NCBI GenBank assembly: GCA_025612375.1
Contig: JAAXKN010000018.1
Span: 1 to 64,000 of the forward strand
DNA length: 64,000 nucleotides
Reading direction: 5' to 3'
Source: Ignavibacteria bacterium
Lineage (GTDB): Bacteria; Bacteroidota; Ignavibacteria; Ignavibacteriales; SURF-24
Shown here piece by piece: positions 38,901 to 47,412 of the stretch. The notes below the pieces were generated by a model. That model ran no database searches and was not told where the DNA came from. It worked only from the letters and a program-made list of their open reading frames with translations. The first letter of the stretch is position 1. Each line of letters opens with the position of its first letter. Both the position numbers and the translations under genes were made by a program.

Positions 38901-39344
38901 GCTCCAGCCGTCGAAAAGGATGTGGTGCTGAGTCCATATGAAGTAGTGAAGATCAGTATCTGCTTTAATGATAACCAGTTTCATCAGAGGAGCGTTTTCC
39001 AGGGCGAAACCTTCTTCTACTTCCAGTCTCAGCAATTCTTCAAGTTTTTCTTCTTTTCCGGCCTCATTCTGCCAGTCTAGAATCTTAAAAGGGAGTTCAA
39101 CATCTTTATAGACTATCTGGAGGGGCTCATCCACATCTTCCCACATAAAAGCGCTTCTGAGGACCTGATGACGTTCGGCAACTTTTTCCCAGGCGCACTT
39201 AAAGGAGTAAATATCCATAGGACCATGAAAAGTACAGCTCGTCTGCTCTATATAAACGCCGGTTTCAGAAGACAACAGGCTGTGGAAGAGCATACCCCTC
39301 TGCATCGGGGAAAGAGGATAAATGTCTTCAATATTAGTATTCAT
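32964..39344 (-). CDS. NRPS-5: C-A-T-C-A-T, modules M8 and M9
   Basis: 2126 residues. M8: DCL-type C opening IYPLSPMQRGMLFHSLL with HHILFDG (about 140); A with A3 GSTGKPKG (about 616), A4 FDASICE, A5 NAYGPTEATVC; pocket D-A-C-L-V-G-A-V-C-K, not assigned. T has GGHS (about 995). M9: C with HHIIADG (about 1190); A with FDASVWE and the same A5; pocket D-A-W-T-V-A-A-V-C-K, a Phe-like code. T has GGHS (about 2055). The two A domains are identical over two blocks and differ almost only between A3 and A5. The ATG lies one base after the NRPS-4 stop (TAAAATG), with AAAGG upstream, so translation is coupled to the gene that ends in E. The C-terminal tail is basic (RVSRDSYRAVKSDLIK). Confidence 0.95.
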   Translation of the reverse strand: MNTNIEDIYPLSPMQRGMLFHSLLSSETGVYIEQTSCTFHGPMDIYSFKCAWEKVAERHQVLRSAFMWEDVDEPLQIVYKDVELPFKILDWQNEAGKEEKLEELLRLEVEEGFALENAPLMKLVIIKADTDLHYFIWTQHHILFDGWSAQIIIKEVFEVYNALINNSTARLNVVRPFRDYISWLQRQDIKKAEAFWRITLEDLSNNTSFRPRAFRKREGGYMRRNVEINSEISSLVNAFCRKNRLTINTLFQGFWALILASYTGHDDIVFGSTVSGRPTDLLNIDSTVGLFINTLPVRIKIEPEITLAAWLRNIQFQQAEQRKYEYCALTDIQGWSRIPREVPLFDSIIVFENYPASAALSRLKEKISIDEVRSHTRTNYPLTIALGVGEEISIEMAYDESFFDSEEIEALFSHFKALLSSVSLNAEKKLNEISILSDEESNRILREFSHGADALALEDISIPECFKSVAAIYGNMTACCKNDSKISYRELDEKADRLAHNLISNGLVLEDIVAIVSERSVDMIVSIMAVLRSGGAFLPIDPSYPVDRISYMIEDSDVKLILTQKHLLDKIPVTSKKVILMDSEEELYSSGGNHTEVKIHPENLAYVIYTSGSTGKPKGTMLSHKGVINLARVKKEILRLSSGKRVLQFSSFSFDASICEIFMSLLTGSTLCLCDKEDILSGGRLMNLMSEQKINFLLLPPSYLSVLPDKDLPDLEVLVTGGEAATWSLIEKWSKGRKYFNAYGPTEATVCTTLHECSLEDMDLSQTPPIGRAISNLRTYILDRSMHPVPVGAPGELFIAGVGLARGYLGKPELTAEKFLPDPFSGEKGSRLYRTGDMVRYLKDGKIEFLGRMDSQIKLRGFRIELQEIESQIRSYAGVKEAVVVLREDNIGGSRLVAYIVAEEEDFDTSGLQAYLKTKLPEYMLPKFIIRLEKMPLNTSGKIDRSGLPEPEVKQDNSGHEKQKTVTEEILANIWADILKLDKVAAGDNFFELGGHSLLATQLISRIRDAFSIEIPFNILFEEKTLSALAERIDRIVRSDMEVPDKPVKYDVAEKIPLSFPQQRLWFLDKLQPGMTSYNIPAAVKIIGEINLSLLTEAVNTVAGRHQVLKTLFREIDGQPVQVINHDFRADIKITDLKDTAGENRLKEVDRIMDTETSRPFNLQEGPLFRIHILLLSKDECIILFVIHHIIADGWSMSILVNEVASAYEALIKNKNLALPELNLQYTDYSIWQNRMYEAGKFSQQLNYWKDKLSNIPQVSGLYTDFPRKPILSVNGNSASDILDTDTLKELLELSRKEGATLFMSLLAAFNILLHKYSGQYNISIGAPVAGRVRTEIENLIGFFVNNVVLLTELERGLTFKELLKKVRTTSLEAYANQDVPFEKVVEAVAPLRDLSRSPLFQVMFVFQNFRTNGFDLEDLQISSYPIRSTTSNFDLSMVLNESEEGLMMALEYNSDLFKPETIELMLRHYKNIIKSVLLDPDVTIEDLNILLPAEEDKILRGWNSTAMQYPPVSVVERFNEVVNENPACNSVVMAASDGTILEELSYSGLNIRSERLASLLMRNQIGREDIVAIVSERSVDMIVSIMAVLRSGGAFLPIDPSYPVDRISYMIEDSDVKLILTQKHLLDKIPVTSKKVILMDSEEELYSSGGNHTEVKIHPENLAYVIYTSGSTGKPKGTMLSHKGVVNLSYVQKESFSLSPGERVMQFSSLSFDASVWEIFMALLSGSTLYLCRRDTTLSGEKLRDYLKNNGINVLTLPPSVLSFIPYDILSELDVLVTAGEAAAWSLIEKWSKGRKYFNAYGPTEATVCTTLHECSLEDMDLSQTPPIGRAISNLRTYILDRSMHPVPVGAPGELFIAGVGLARGYLGKPELTAEKFLPDPFSGEKGSRLYRTGDMVRYLKDGKIEFLGRMDSQIKLRGFRIELQEIESQIRSYAGVKEAVVVLREDNIGGSRLVAYIVAEEEDFDTSGLQAYLKTKLPEYMLPKFIIRLEKMPLNTSGKIDRNGLAAMDPGHAAKKVEYTAPRTRTEKAVTDIASGLLNLEKAGIYDNFFELGGHSLLASQLVSRIREAVGIEIPLRLVFEKPVFADLALEIELLEKGNDERKDETIKRVSRDSYRAVKSDLIK
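33346..33991. repeat. Repeat A-Cterm copy a (M9 A domain)
   Basis: 646 bases identical to 36523-37168, offset 3,177. One mismatch at 33345/36522, then 11 more identical bases to the left. It covers A5 to just before A10. Confidence 0.92.
34297..34619. repeat. Repeat A-Nterm copy a (M9 A domain)
   Basis: 323 bases identical to 37474-37796, offset 3,177. It covers A2 to A3 and ends just past GSTGKPKGTMLSH. Two mismatches and then divergence follow beyond 34619. Confidence 0.92.
36523..37168. repeat. Repeat A-Cterm copy b (M8 A domain)
   Basis: Identical partner of 33346-33991. Confidence 0.92.
37474..37796. repeat. Repeat A-Nterm copy b (M8 A domain)
   Basis: Identical partner of 34297-34619. 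Confidence 0.92.
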
Positions 39345-39345
39345 T

Positions 39346-42300
39346 TTATGCCTTTGATGTTCTATTATTTATCCGGTTAAGCACCTTGTCAAATTTCTCA
39401 CGGTTTAAGTGAGCCAGAGGGAAATCGGAGCCTGACAGTTCCACCTGGCCATGTTCAGAATGTTCAACAATAAGCCTCAGTTCGTCCATGAACAGGTCCG
39501 AGAATCTTTTAATTTTACTCAGGCTGAAAACTTTGGAGCAGTATCTCATCTGCATATAGAAGCTGCCCCCGGAAACAAAGCATACTATGTCTATCAGGTA
39601 TCTTGAGTAGTTTAATAAACCTCTTTCAGGCCCCCTGTTATAGACTGAGGGGGCAAAAAGGATGTTTTCTTCCTGAGGCAGTTCATTAAGCTGTCCCAGA
39701 TAGTTAAATGAAATTTCGCTTTGCGGCAGTGAGTTAAATTTTCTTTTTACTTCATCGTCCAAAGACAAATATTTTAATATTCCGTAACCTATACCATGAC
39801 GCGGGACACTCCGGAGCTGTTCTTTTATCTCCTTTAAGGATTCCAGGGGATAGACTGAGGACTTCAGGTCCAGCAGAACAGGATATAAACAGGTAAACCA
39901 GCCGAGAGTTCTGGAGAGGTCAATACTTTCATCAAAGGTTTCTCTTCCGTGCCCTTCGAGGTCAATCATGAGAATTCTCTTTTCAGACCAAAGAGAATAC
40001 GCCCTTGTAAGTGCCGTAAGGAGCACTTCGACTACATTGCAGTTAAGCCTCTTCAGAGCCTCATGAATTAAGGATTGTGTTACCCCGCCGCTTGAATTAA
40101 CCTCGCTGTAATCCTTTTCGGCGTATTTCACTTCAGGAGGCACGCCTTTAAGAGGAGTAATCTTGTTATAAGGCTGTTTAAGCCAGAATATGATCTCCTG
40201 CCTCAGCTCTTCAGAAGAGGCATGGCGTATTAAATACTCACTCCATTTTCTGTATGAGGCCGATTTAGGGGGCAGCAAAACGGGCTTCTGCTTTTTTATC
40301 TGGCTGTAGGCGCTTAATATGTCTTCGAGCAGTATACGCCACGAGACCACGTCAATAACCAGGTGGTGTGCCGCAATTAATAAATTATCCTTCTTACCCT
40401 CCCCCAGTTTGAAGTACGCAAATCTTATTACTGGGCCTTTTTCAATATCAAGGCTGCTTTGAATTTCTGAGGCATGAGCTTCAATTTTGTCTTTCAGTCT
40501 TTCTTCAGGAAGAGACGACAAGTCAAAAACCCTCAGCGGGAGCTCTTTAATGTCCGGCATAACCTGCATTATCCAGCGGCCATCTTCCTGAATAAAAACC
40601 GAGCGCAGGACATCGTGGTGCTTAAGGATGGCTCTAACTACCTCTTCAAGCATATTAAGTTCAACCCTGTCGTTTATTTCGAAGAAGACCGACTGGTTCC
40701 AGTGGTCTTTTTGGACAAGGTTCTGCTCAAAAAATGAGCTCTGCACGGGAAGAAGGTTTATTTTTCCTCCTCTAAATTCCTCTTCAGCATTATCTTCACC
40801 TGACTCTTCGTTTATGAGAAGAGCCATCTGAGCTATTGTCTGGTGTTTGAAAAGGTGTGAAGGCTGAATTTTTAACCCCCTTTCCCTTGCCTTAGCCACC
40901 ACCTGGATGGCCAGGATGGAGTCGCCGCCAATTTCAAAGAAGTTGTCGTTAAGGCCTACTTCTTCAAGACCCAGGACATTCTTCCAGACTTCAGAGAGAA
41001 TTCTTTCACTTTCAGTCTCAGGGCTCTTATTCTCATCCTGGAGCTTATCTGCCGCGGGCTCGGGCAGAGATCTGCGGTCAATTTTACCGCTTGGGGCGAG
41101 GGGCATCCTGTCCAGTTTGACAATTGAAGGAGGCACCATATAGTCCGGGAGCTGATGTCTTAAGAATTCCTTTACCTCAGCCGGTGTAAATTCAGGGAGG
41201 CTGCCCTCCGGGCTCGGCTTAAGTGTAATGTATGCCGCAAGGGAGGCCTGCCCTTTTTTCCCTTCCCTTAGAATGACAACTGCATCCTTAACTTTTTCAT
41301 GCTGAAGGAGCACCTGTTCAATTTCGCCAAGCTCAATTCTAAAGCCTCTGAGTTTAATCTGGCTGTCGATTCTTCCCAGGAATTCAATTGTTCCGTTTTC
41401 ATTATACCGTGCCAGGTCGCCTGTCCTGTATAGCCTTCCGCCCACTCTTCTTCCGTAGGCATCAGGAATGAACTTCTCTGCCGTAAGCTCCGGGCGCTTC
41501 AGGTATCCGCGGCCCACGGAAAGACCCCCTATACATAGTTCCCCTTGGGCTCCAACAGGAGCAAGGTTAAGGCTTGCGTCAAGGATGTAGAGTTCAACAT
41601 TCAAAATAGGCCTGCCTATGGTCGGCCTCTCAGGAAAGTCCTTTACTACTGCAGCTGAAGCCGCAACCGTGGTCTCAGTAGGGCCGTATTCATTAAAGAA
41701 ATCGCACCTGTCAACTTTAAGCATCTCTTTCCAGGCAGCCTCATCCAGGGCTTCCCCGCCTGCAAGCACAAGTGAAGGCCTCCAGGTGTCTTTATTAAAA
41801 AGTCCAGTAGATAGAAACACTTTCAGCAAGGTCGGGACGCAGTCTAGTATGTCTATTTTATTTTCCACTATGTATTCCGAAAGCGCCAGTGCGTCGCGCC
41901 TAAGGTCTTCCGGCGTAAGATAAATTGTATTGCCATAGAGCATAAATGTAAGCTGGCGAATGGAAGCGTCAAACATGATGGTTGAGTTAAGGGTTACCCT
42001 TGCCGGGCCCGGGCTGAAATACGAGGTATACATTGCACCTGTTGAGGCGTACAAATTGTAAAAATTTTCATGCTGGACGATGGAGCCCTTGGGTTTACCC
42101 GTGGAGCCTGAGGTATAGATCACGTAGGCGATATTTTCAGGGCATGCTTCAGTTATTGGATCGTCGCCTGATTCATTTGAAATTTCAGGCCACGCGCTGT
42201 CCATCAATATAACTTCAAAACCTTTTCCAATAAGTTCATCCTTAAGCCCCTCTTCTGAAATGAGGAGTCTGACGCCCGCATCCTTCAGTATATAGTCTAT

Positions 42301-45300
42301 TCTCCCCTTTGGATAAACGGGGTCCAGCGGCAGGTACGCCGCACCGGACTTCAGAATGCCTAGTATAGCGGTAAAAAGGTCTGTACTCCTGCCTGTAAGC
42401 ACTCCAACTATTTCGTCTTCTCCGGCTCCTTTTTTCCTCAGGTAGTAAGAAAGCATATTAGCCCTTCGGTTCAGTTCGCCAAAAGTAATGCTTCCATTTT
42501 GCGCTACAACGGCTGTTCTTTCAGGATTTATTAATGCCTGCTCCTCAAAGATTCTATTGATCAGCCTGACCGGAGAGACTGTTTCGGCCTCTTTATCCCT
42601 CCTGTTCCACTTCCAGAGGACCTCTCCTTTTGACTTCCGGCTTAGGAGCAAGGGAAGATGATTATTGTTTTTACCGGAGGAGGCACTTTTATCATGGGCG
42701 CCATTTATTAAATTACGTAGAGTTTCTTCTTCTTCCTTAGCACTAAGCAGCGGTATCTCTTTAATTTTTACCTCGGGGTTTAATGCCACGCATTCAAGGA
42801 TCCTGCCGTATTGGCGGAGCATCATTTCCATGGTTTCTTTGTCAAAGAGGTCCGTGCTGTATTCGAATGCCAGCCTCAGGCCGTCTTTAGTCTCAACAGC
42901 TGAAAGAGTAATGTCGTACTTTGAAGTATTTACCGGGATATCGATCTGGCGCACATCTATGCCGCTATTGGAGGAGCTGTTATCCGTCTGAAGGTTCTCC
43001 GAGAAAAACATAACCTGGAAAAGCGGAGAGAAGCTCATGGAGCGTTCCAGATGAAGAGCGTCTATTATCATTTCAAATGGCAAGTCCTGGTAAGTATAAG
43101 CTTCAAGAGCACATTCCTTTGTCTGCCTCAGGAGGTCAGAGAATTTCATCTTGTCTGAGATATTTACCCTGAGGACCAGTATATTGACAAAGAATCCGAT
43201 CAGGTCCTCAATGTCAGCCCTGTTTCTGTTGGCAATTGGTGTTCCGACCAGGATATCAGACTCTCCGGAGTACCTGTAGAGCAGGACCTGAAAAACAGAC
43301 AGCAAGGACATGAACAAAGTAACGCCGTAGTTTCTGTTTATTTTATTTACCTCAAGGCCGAGTTTTCCGGGTAATTCGAGGCTGATAAAACCGCCTTTAT
43401 AGCTTTGGACGGCAGGCCGGGGCCTGTCGGTTGGGAGTTCAAGGATCTGAGGGCTGTCCTTTAGTTTTGCTGTCCAATATTCTATATGCCTGCTCAGGTT
43501 TTCTCCCGAAAAATATTTTCTTTGCCAGGCGGCATAGTCGGCATATTGAACCGGGAGCTTAAGGACTGCCGGGTGTTCCCCATTTTCAAGTTGGTGGTAA
43601 TAATTCAGCAATTCACTGAACATTTTCCGGGAGGACCATCCGTCGGTTATGATATGGTGGAATATGAGGATCAGTACAGATTCATCCTCAGACAATCTTA
43701 TTAAGAGCGCCCGGAATAAGGGCAGAGTATCCAGCACGAACGGTTTTTGAGCTTCTTTGCTGATATAATCCTTTATTAAAACCTCCTGTTCTTCCCTGCT
43801 TAATCCACCGGCTTCAATTACACGCACAGCAACATTATATTCCGGAATAATTTTCTGATAAGGTTTACCTTCGCGGGACAGGAAAACCGTCCTTAGGATT
43901 TCATGGCGACTGGTGATAATGTTCAGGCTTTCCTCAAGCATTTCAACATTCATTTTCCCATATATTCTCAGGGCTTCCGGAACGTTATAAGCTATATTTC
44001 CAGGCTCAAGCTGATCTAAAAACCAGAGCCTTTCCTGGGCAAAGGACAGAGGAATAACCGTGCCGCGCGAAACAGGCAGTATTGCACTTCCTGCAAGGCC
44101 GTTTTTTTCCATTTCCGCAGCTTCAACTATATGGCTTAAGCGGGCCACAGTCGGATTTTCAAAAATGCTGCGCAAAGGAATTTCCATGTTAAATTCTTTT
44201 TTAATTCTGGAGATCACCTGTGTAGCCAGGAGCGAGTGGCCCCCGAGCTCAAAAAAGTTATCGTTTATTCCGACCTTCGGCAGATTCAGTACGCCAGCCC
44301 ATATTGCAGATACTACCTCTTCAACCACAGTGCGCGGAGCAGCGTAATTAGATTCCATTTCCTTCATAATTTCATTTATGTCGGGAGCGGGCAAGGCTCG
44401 CCTGTCGACTTTTCCGTTCGGAGTTACCGGAAGCTTCTGAAGAATTACAAAAGCCGAAGGGATCATGTATTCAGGAAGGCGTTCACTAAGATAACGCATG
44501 AGCTGAGGCTTTTGAAAGGCATTGCCGTCGCGTATTACTATGTATGCCACGATTCTTTTTTCTCCCGGAATGTCCTCTCTTGCAACGACAACAGAGTCCT
44601 TTATGTCGTCAAATTCTAAAACGGCATTTTCAATTTCACCCAGTTCAATGCGCAGTCCCCTGAGTTTAATCTGGCTGTCGATTCTTCCCAGGAATTCAAT
44701 TGTTCCGTTTTCATTATACCGTGCCAGGTCGCCTGTCCTGTATAGCCTTCCGCCCACTCTTCTTCCGTAGGCATCAGGAATGAACTTCTCTGCCGTAAGC
44801 TCCGGGCGCTTCAGGTATCCGCGGCCCACGGAAAGACCCCCTATACATAGTTCACCGGGCACTCCAACGGGAGCGAGGTTAAGGCTGTTGTCAAGAATGT
44901 ACGCCTCCACATTAAGAGGAGGCTTTCCGATTACAGGTTTTTCAGGGGAGTCTTTTACACTGCAGATTGCGGCATCTACTGTAGTTTCTGTGGGTCCGTA
45001 GGTGTTGAAGAAATCGCAACCTTCAATTTTAAGCATTTCTTTCCACGCGGCCTCATCCAGGGCCTCCCCGCCTGCAAGAACAAGTGAAGGCTTCCAGGTG
45101 TTTTTATTAAAAAGCCCATTGGAAAGAAACATTTTCAGCAAAGTAGGGACGCAGTCAAGTATATCAATTTTATTTTCCACTATGTATTCCGAAAGCGCTA
45201 CCGGGTCGTGCCTTACATCATCTTTCGGGATGTAAAGCCTATTGCCGTAGAGCATGAGCATAATCTGCTGAATTGAGGCGTCGAACATTATTGTTGTGGT

Positions 45301-47349
45301 CATGATTACGCGTACGGGCCCTGAAGCAAAATAGCGGGAGTACATACTGCCTATTATTCTGTAGTAGTTAAAAAGGTTTCCGTGGGAGATCATAGTCCCT
45401 TTGGGTCTGCCGGTAGAGCCGGAGGTATAGATGACGTAAGCCAGGTTGTTTTTATCTGATGGACAGACCGGGTTCATTATGCTTTCACGTGATATCTCAT
45501 CCCACTCAGTGTCGATCAGGATAACGCTTCCATCATACTCAGGCAGGATATTTCGTAAGTTACTTTGCGTAACAAGCGTCTTTACACCCGCATCCTCGAG
45601 CATAAAGCTCAGGCGGTCTACCGGGTATGAGGCATCCAGGGGGAGGTATGCCGCGCCTGACTTCAAGACCCCCAGGACACCAGTCATCATATCCAGTGAG
45701 CGCTCAAGCAGGATTCCAACTATGTCTTCAGGACCGACGCCCTGTCTTATGAGCCTGTGGGCAAACTGGTTTGACCTTTCATTCAGCTCTCTGTAGGACA
45801 ATGAACTCCCCTCAAAAGTAAGTGCAGTCTCATCAGGACATAGTTCAGCCTGCTTTTCAAAGAGGCTTTGTATTACCTCATACTCTTCAAATTCCACTTC
45901 TGAATGATTCCACTCATAGAGCAGCATATTCCGTTCACTTTCATCCATCATACTGAGGCTACTGATGCTTTCTTCGGGCTTAAGGAGTATGTGGTTTATC
46001 AGGTTTTCATAGTGCCTCAGCATACGGCTTATTGTACTTTCATCAAAAAGGTCCGTATTGTATTCTATCGTGGCATCCAGCCCCTCATATGTCTCGGCCA
46101 CAGTAAGCGTGATGTCAAATGTAGAGGTCCCCATATCAACGTCCAGCATCCTGAAGTCCAGGCCATGAAAGGGCTGTGAGTTCAAGGGGAGGTTCTGGAG
46201 TATGAACATGACCTGGAACATAGGCTGGTAGCTCATGTCACGCCCGGGCTGGAGCTTTTCGACCAGGAACTCAAATGGGAGGTCCTGGTTTTCATAGCCT
46301 TCCAGCGTCACTGTCCTTACTTTCTTAAGGTAGTCACGGAAGGACACAGCTTCATCTATTTCTGTTCTGATTACAATTGTGTTGATAAAAAGGCCTATTA
46401 TCCCCTCAAGCTCCCTCCTTGTACGGTTTGCAATCGGTGTACCTACACTGATGTCGTGCTGAGAGGAGTACTTATAAAGCAGTATCTGGAAAGAGGCCAT
46501 GAGCGTCATGAAAAGAGTGACCTTCTCTTTCCGGCACAGTTCCATTAAGCCATCCAGTGCAGACTGTGGAATTGTTCTGGACAAAGTTGCTCCGTTATTG
46601 GTCCAGACCGAAGGCCTCGGCCTGTCTGTTGGAAGCCTCAGGACCTGAGATGACCCCTCAAGCTTACGTTTCCAGTAGGAGAGCTCTTTTTCGAGCCTTT
46701 CTCCCTGCATGAACTCCTTCTGCCACATGGAGAAGTCGGCGTACTGAATGGTGAGCTCCGGCATGGGGGACGGGATCCCCAGGGAGAAAGCGTTGTAAAG
46801 CGTGGATATTTCCTGCACGAACAGGCCCATTGACCAGCCGTCCGAGATAATGTGGTGCATGACTACTATGACCACGTGATCCACAGGGCCTAATTCAAGA
46901 ACCGTGACCTTAAGAAGCGGGTCTTTTAAGAGGTCGAAGGAGCACCTGGCTTTCTCCTTTAATATACGCTTAATTTCCAGTTCCTTTTCCTCTTCAGGCA
47001 TCTTCTTAAGGTCCAGGACCAGGAAAGGGACATCCACACTTTTTGAGATCACCTGGACGGGCTTTCCCTCCAGGGATAGGAAGTTTGTCCTTAAGGCCTC
47101 GTGGCGTCTTACGATTTCACCCAGCACCTTCTTAAATACTGGTATGTCGAACTTCCCTTTTATCCTCATTGCCGAAGGTATGTTGTAGTACGGGCTTCCA
47201 GGCTCAAACTGATCCAGGAACCACAGCCTCTGCTGCGCGTAGGACAGGGGGAATATGTTATACTTGCTGCCGTTTTCCCTAAGCTTTTTCTCAAACAATA
47301 CCCTCTTCTCAGGAGAAAGAGAATTTAAGATGTTCAAAATGTCTGACAT
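39346..47349 (-). CDS. NRPS-4: C-A-T-C-A-T-E, modules M6 and M7
   Basis: 2667 residues from the ATG at 47349, which has GGAGGAA upstream; a TTG at 47364 is unlikely. A helical N-terminus (SLSPEKRVLFEKKLREN) resembles that of NRPS-2. M6: C with HHIISDG (about 166); A with FDASIQQ and NTYGPTETTVD; pocket D-A-Q-D-L-G-T-V-D-K, very close to Gln codes. T has GGHS (about 1037). M7: C with HHIITDG (about 1236); A with FDASIRQ and NEYGPTETTVA; pocket D-A-R-D-L-G-E-V-A-K, Gln/Glu-like. T has GGDSI (about 2141). E domain has HHLVIDVVSW (about 2331, Val in place of Gly), EGHGRE and GWFTCLYPV. The E domain predicts a D-residue at M7, taken up by the DCL domain of NRPS-5. Confidence 0.95.
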   Translation of the reverse strand: MSDILNILNSLSPEKRVLFEKKLRENGSKYNIFPLSYAQQRLWFLDQFEPGSPYYNIPSAMRIKGKFDIPVFKKVLGEIVRRHEALRTNFLSLEGKPVQVISKSVDVPFLVLDLKKMPEEEKELEIKRILKEKARCSFDLLKDPLLKVTVLELGPVDHVVIVVMHHIISDGWSMGLFVQEISTLYNAFSLGIPSPMPELTIQYADFSMWQKEFMQGERLEKELSYWKRKLEGSSQVLRLPTDRPRPSVWTNNGATLSRTIPQSALDGLMELCRKEKVTLFMTLMASFQILLYKYSSQHDISVGTPIANRTRRELEGIIGLFINTIVIRTEIDEAVSFRDYLKKVRTVTLEGYENQDLPFEFLVEKLQPGRDMSYQPMFQVMFILQNLPLNSQPFHGLDFRMLDVDMGTSTFDITLTVAETYEGLDATIEYNTDLFDESTISRMLRHYENLINHILLKPEESISSLSMMDESERNMLLYEWNHSEVEFEEYEVIQSLFEKQAELCPDETALTFEGSSLSYRELNERSNQFAHRLIRQGVGPEDIVGILLERSLDMMTGVLGVLKSGAAYLPLDASYPVDRLSFMLEDAGVKTLVTQSNLRNILPEYDGSVILIDTEWDEISRESIMNPVCPSDKNNLAYVIYTSGSTGRPKGTMISHGNLFNYYRIIGSMYSRYFASGPVRVIMTTTIMFDASIQQIMLMLYGNRLYIPKDDVRHDPVALSEYIVENKIDILDCVPTLLKMFLSNGLFNKNTWKPSLVLAGGEALDEAAWKEMLKIEGCDFFNTYGPTETTVDAAICSVKDSPEKPVIGKPPLNVEAYILDNSLNLAPVGVPGELCIGGLSVGRGYLKRPELTAEKFIPDAYGRRVGGRLYRTGDLARYNENGTIEFLGRIDSQIKLRGLRIELGEIENAVLEFDDIKDSVVVAREDIPGEKRIVAYIVIRDGNAFQKPQLMRYLSERLPEYMIPSAFVILQKLPVTPNGKVDRRALPAPDINEIMKEMESNYAAPRTVVEEVVSAIWAGVLNLPKVGINDNFFELGGHSLLATQVISRIKKEFNMEIPLRSIFENPTVARLSHIVEAAEMEKNGLAGSAILPVSRGTVIPLSFAQERLWFLDQLEPGNIAYNVPEALRIYGKMNVEMLEESLNIITSRHEILRTVFLSREGKPYQKIIPEYNVAVRVIEAGGLSREEQEVLIKDYISKEAQKPFVLDTLPLFRALLIRLSEDESVLILIFHHIITDGWSSRKMFSELLNYYHQLENGEHPAVLKLPVQYADYAAWQRKYFSGENLSRHIEYWTAKLKDSPQILELPTDRPRPAVQSYKGGFISLELPGKLGLEVNKINRNYGVTLFMSLLSVFQVLLYRYSGESDILVGTPIANRNRADIEDLIGFFVNILVLRVNISDKMKFSDLLRQTKECALEAYTYQDLPFEMIIDALHLERSMSFSPLFQVMFFSENLQTDNSSSNSGIDVRQIDIPVNTSKYDITLSAVETKDGLRLAFEYSTDLFDKETMEMMLRQYGRILECVALNPEVKIKEIPLLSAKEEEETLRNLINGAHDKSASSGKNNNHLPLLLSRKSKGEVLWKWNRRDKEAETVSPVRLINRIFEEQALINPERTAVVAQNGSITFGELNRRANMLSYYLRKKGAGEDEIVGVLTGRSTDLFTAILGILKSGAAYLPLDPVYPKGRIDYILKDAGVRLLISEEGLKDELIGKGFEVILMDSAWPEISNESGDDPITEACPENIAYVIYTSGSTGKPKGSIVQHENFYNLYASTGAMYTSYFSPGPARVTLNSTIMFDASIRQLTFMLYGNTIYLTPEDLRRDALALSEYIVENKIDILDCVPTLLKVFLSTGLFNKDTWRPSLVLAGGEALDEAAWKEMLKVDRCDFFNEYGPTETTVAASAAVVKDFPERPTIGRPILNVELYILDASLNLAPVGAQGELCIGGLSVGRGYLKRPELTAEKFIPDAYGRRVGGRLYRTGDLARYNENGTIEFLGRIDSQIKLRGFRIELGEIEQVLLQHEKVKDAVVILREGKKGQASLAAYITLKPSPEGSLPEFTPAEVKEFLRHQLPDYMVPPSIVKLDRMPLAPSGKIDRRSLPEPAADKLQDENKSPETESERILSEVWKNVLGLEEVGLNDNFFEIGGDSILAIQVVAKARERGLKIQPSHLFKHQTIAQMALLINEESGEDNAEEEFRGGKINLLPVQSSFFEQNLVQKDHWNQSVFFEINDRVELNMLEEVVRAILKHHDVLRSVFIQEDGRWIMQVMPDIKELPLRVFDLSSLPEERLKDKIEAHASEIQSSLDIEKGPVIRFAYFKLGEGKKDNLLIAAHHLVIDVVSWRILLEDILSAYSQIKKQKPVLLPPKSASYRKWSEYLIRHASSEELRQEIIFWLKQPYNKITPLKGVPPEVKYAEKDYSEVNSSGGVTQSLIHEALKRLNCNVVEVLLTALTRAYSLWSEKRILMIDLEGHGRETFDESIDLSRTLGWFTCLYPVLLDLKSSVYPLESLKEIKEQLRSVPRHGIGYGILKYLSLDDEVKRKFNSLPQSEISFNYLGQLNELPQEENILFAPSVYNRGPERGLLNYSRYLIDIVCFVSGGSFYMQMRYCSKVFSLSKIKRFSDLFMDELRLIVEHSEHGQVELSGSDFPLAHLNREKFDKVLNRINNRTSKA
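41349..41541. repeat. Repeat A7-A8 copy a (M7)
   Basis: 193 bases identical to 44661-44853, offset 3,312. It codes the A7-A8 part of the A domain (YRTGDLARYNENGTIEFLGR region). Confidence 0.85.
44661..44853. repeat. Repeat A7-A8 copy b (M6)
   Basis: Identical partner of 41349-41541, in the preceding module of the same protein. Confidence 0.85.
45446..47244. repeat. Repeat CA copy b (M6 C domain plus A-domain N-terminus)
   Basis: Identical partner of 31009-32807. Its right edge (47244) lies just inside the C domain start, so the N-terminal linkers of the two genes differ. Confidence 0.9.
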
Positions 47350-47412
47350 ACAGCTTTCCTCCAATCGCGTTCATTTAAGCTCAAAGTGGTCCTTTTCCAG
47401 TTAAAATGAATT

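Noticed and set aside
47350-47364. TTG start for NRPS-4 at 47364
   Set aside because: The ATG at 47349 has a well-placed GGAGGAA, and the TTG lies next to that ribosome site with none of its own.
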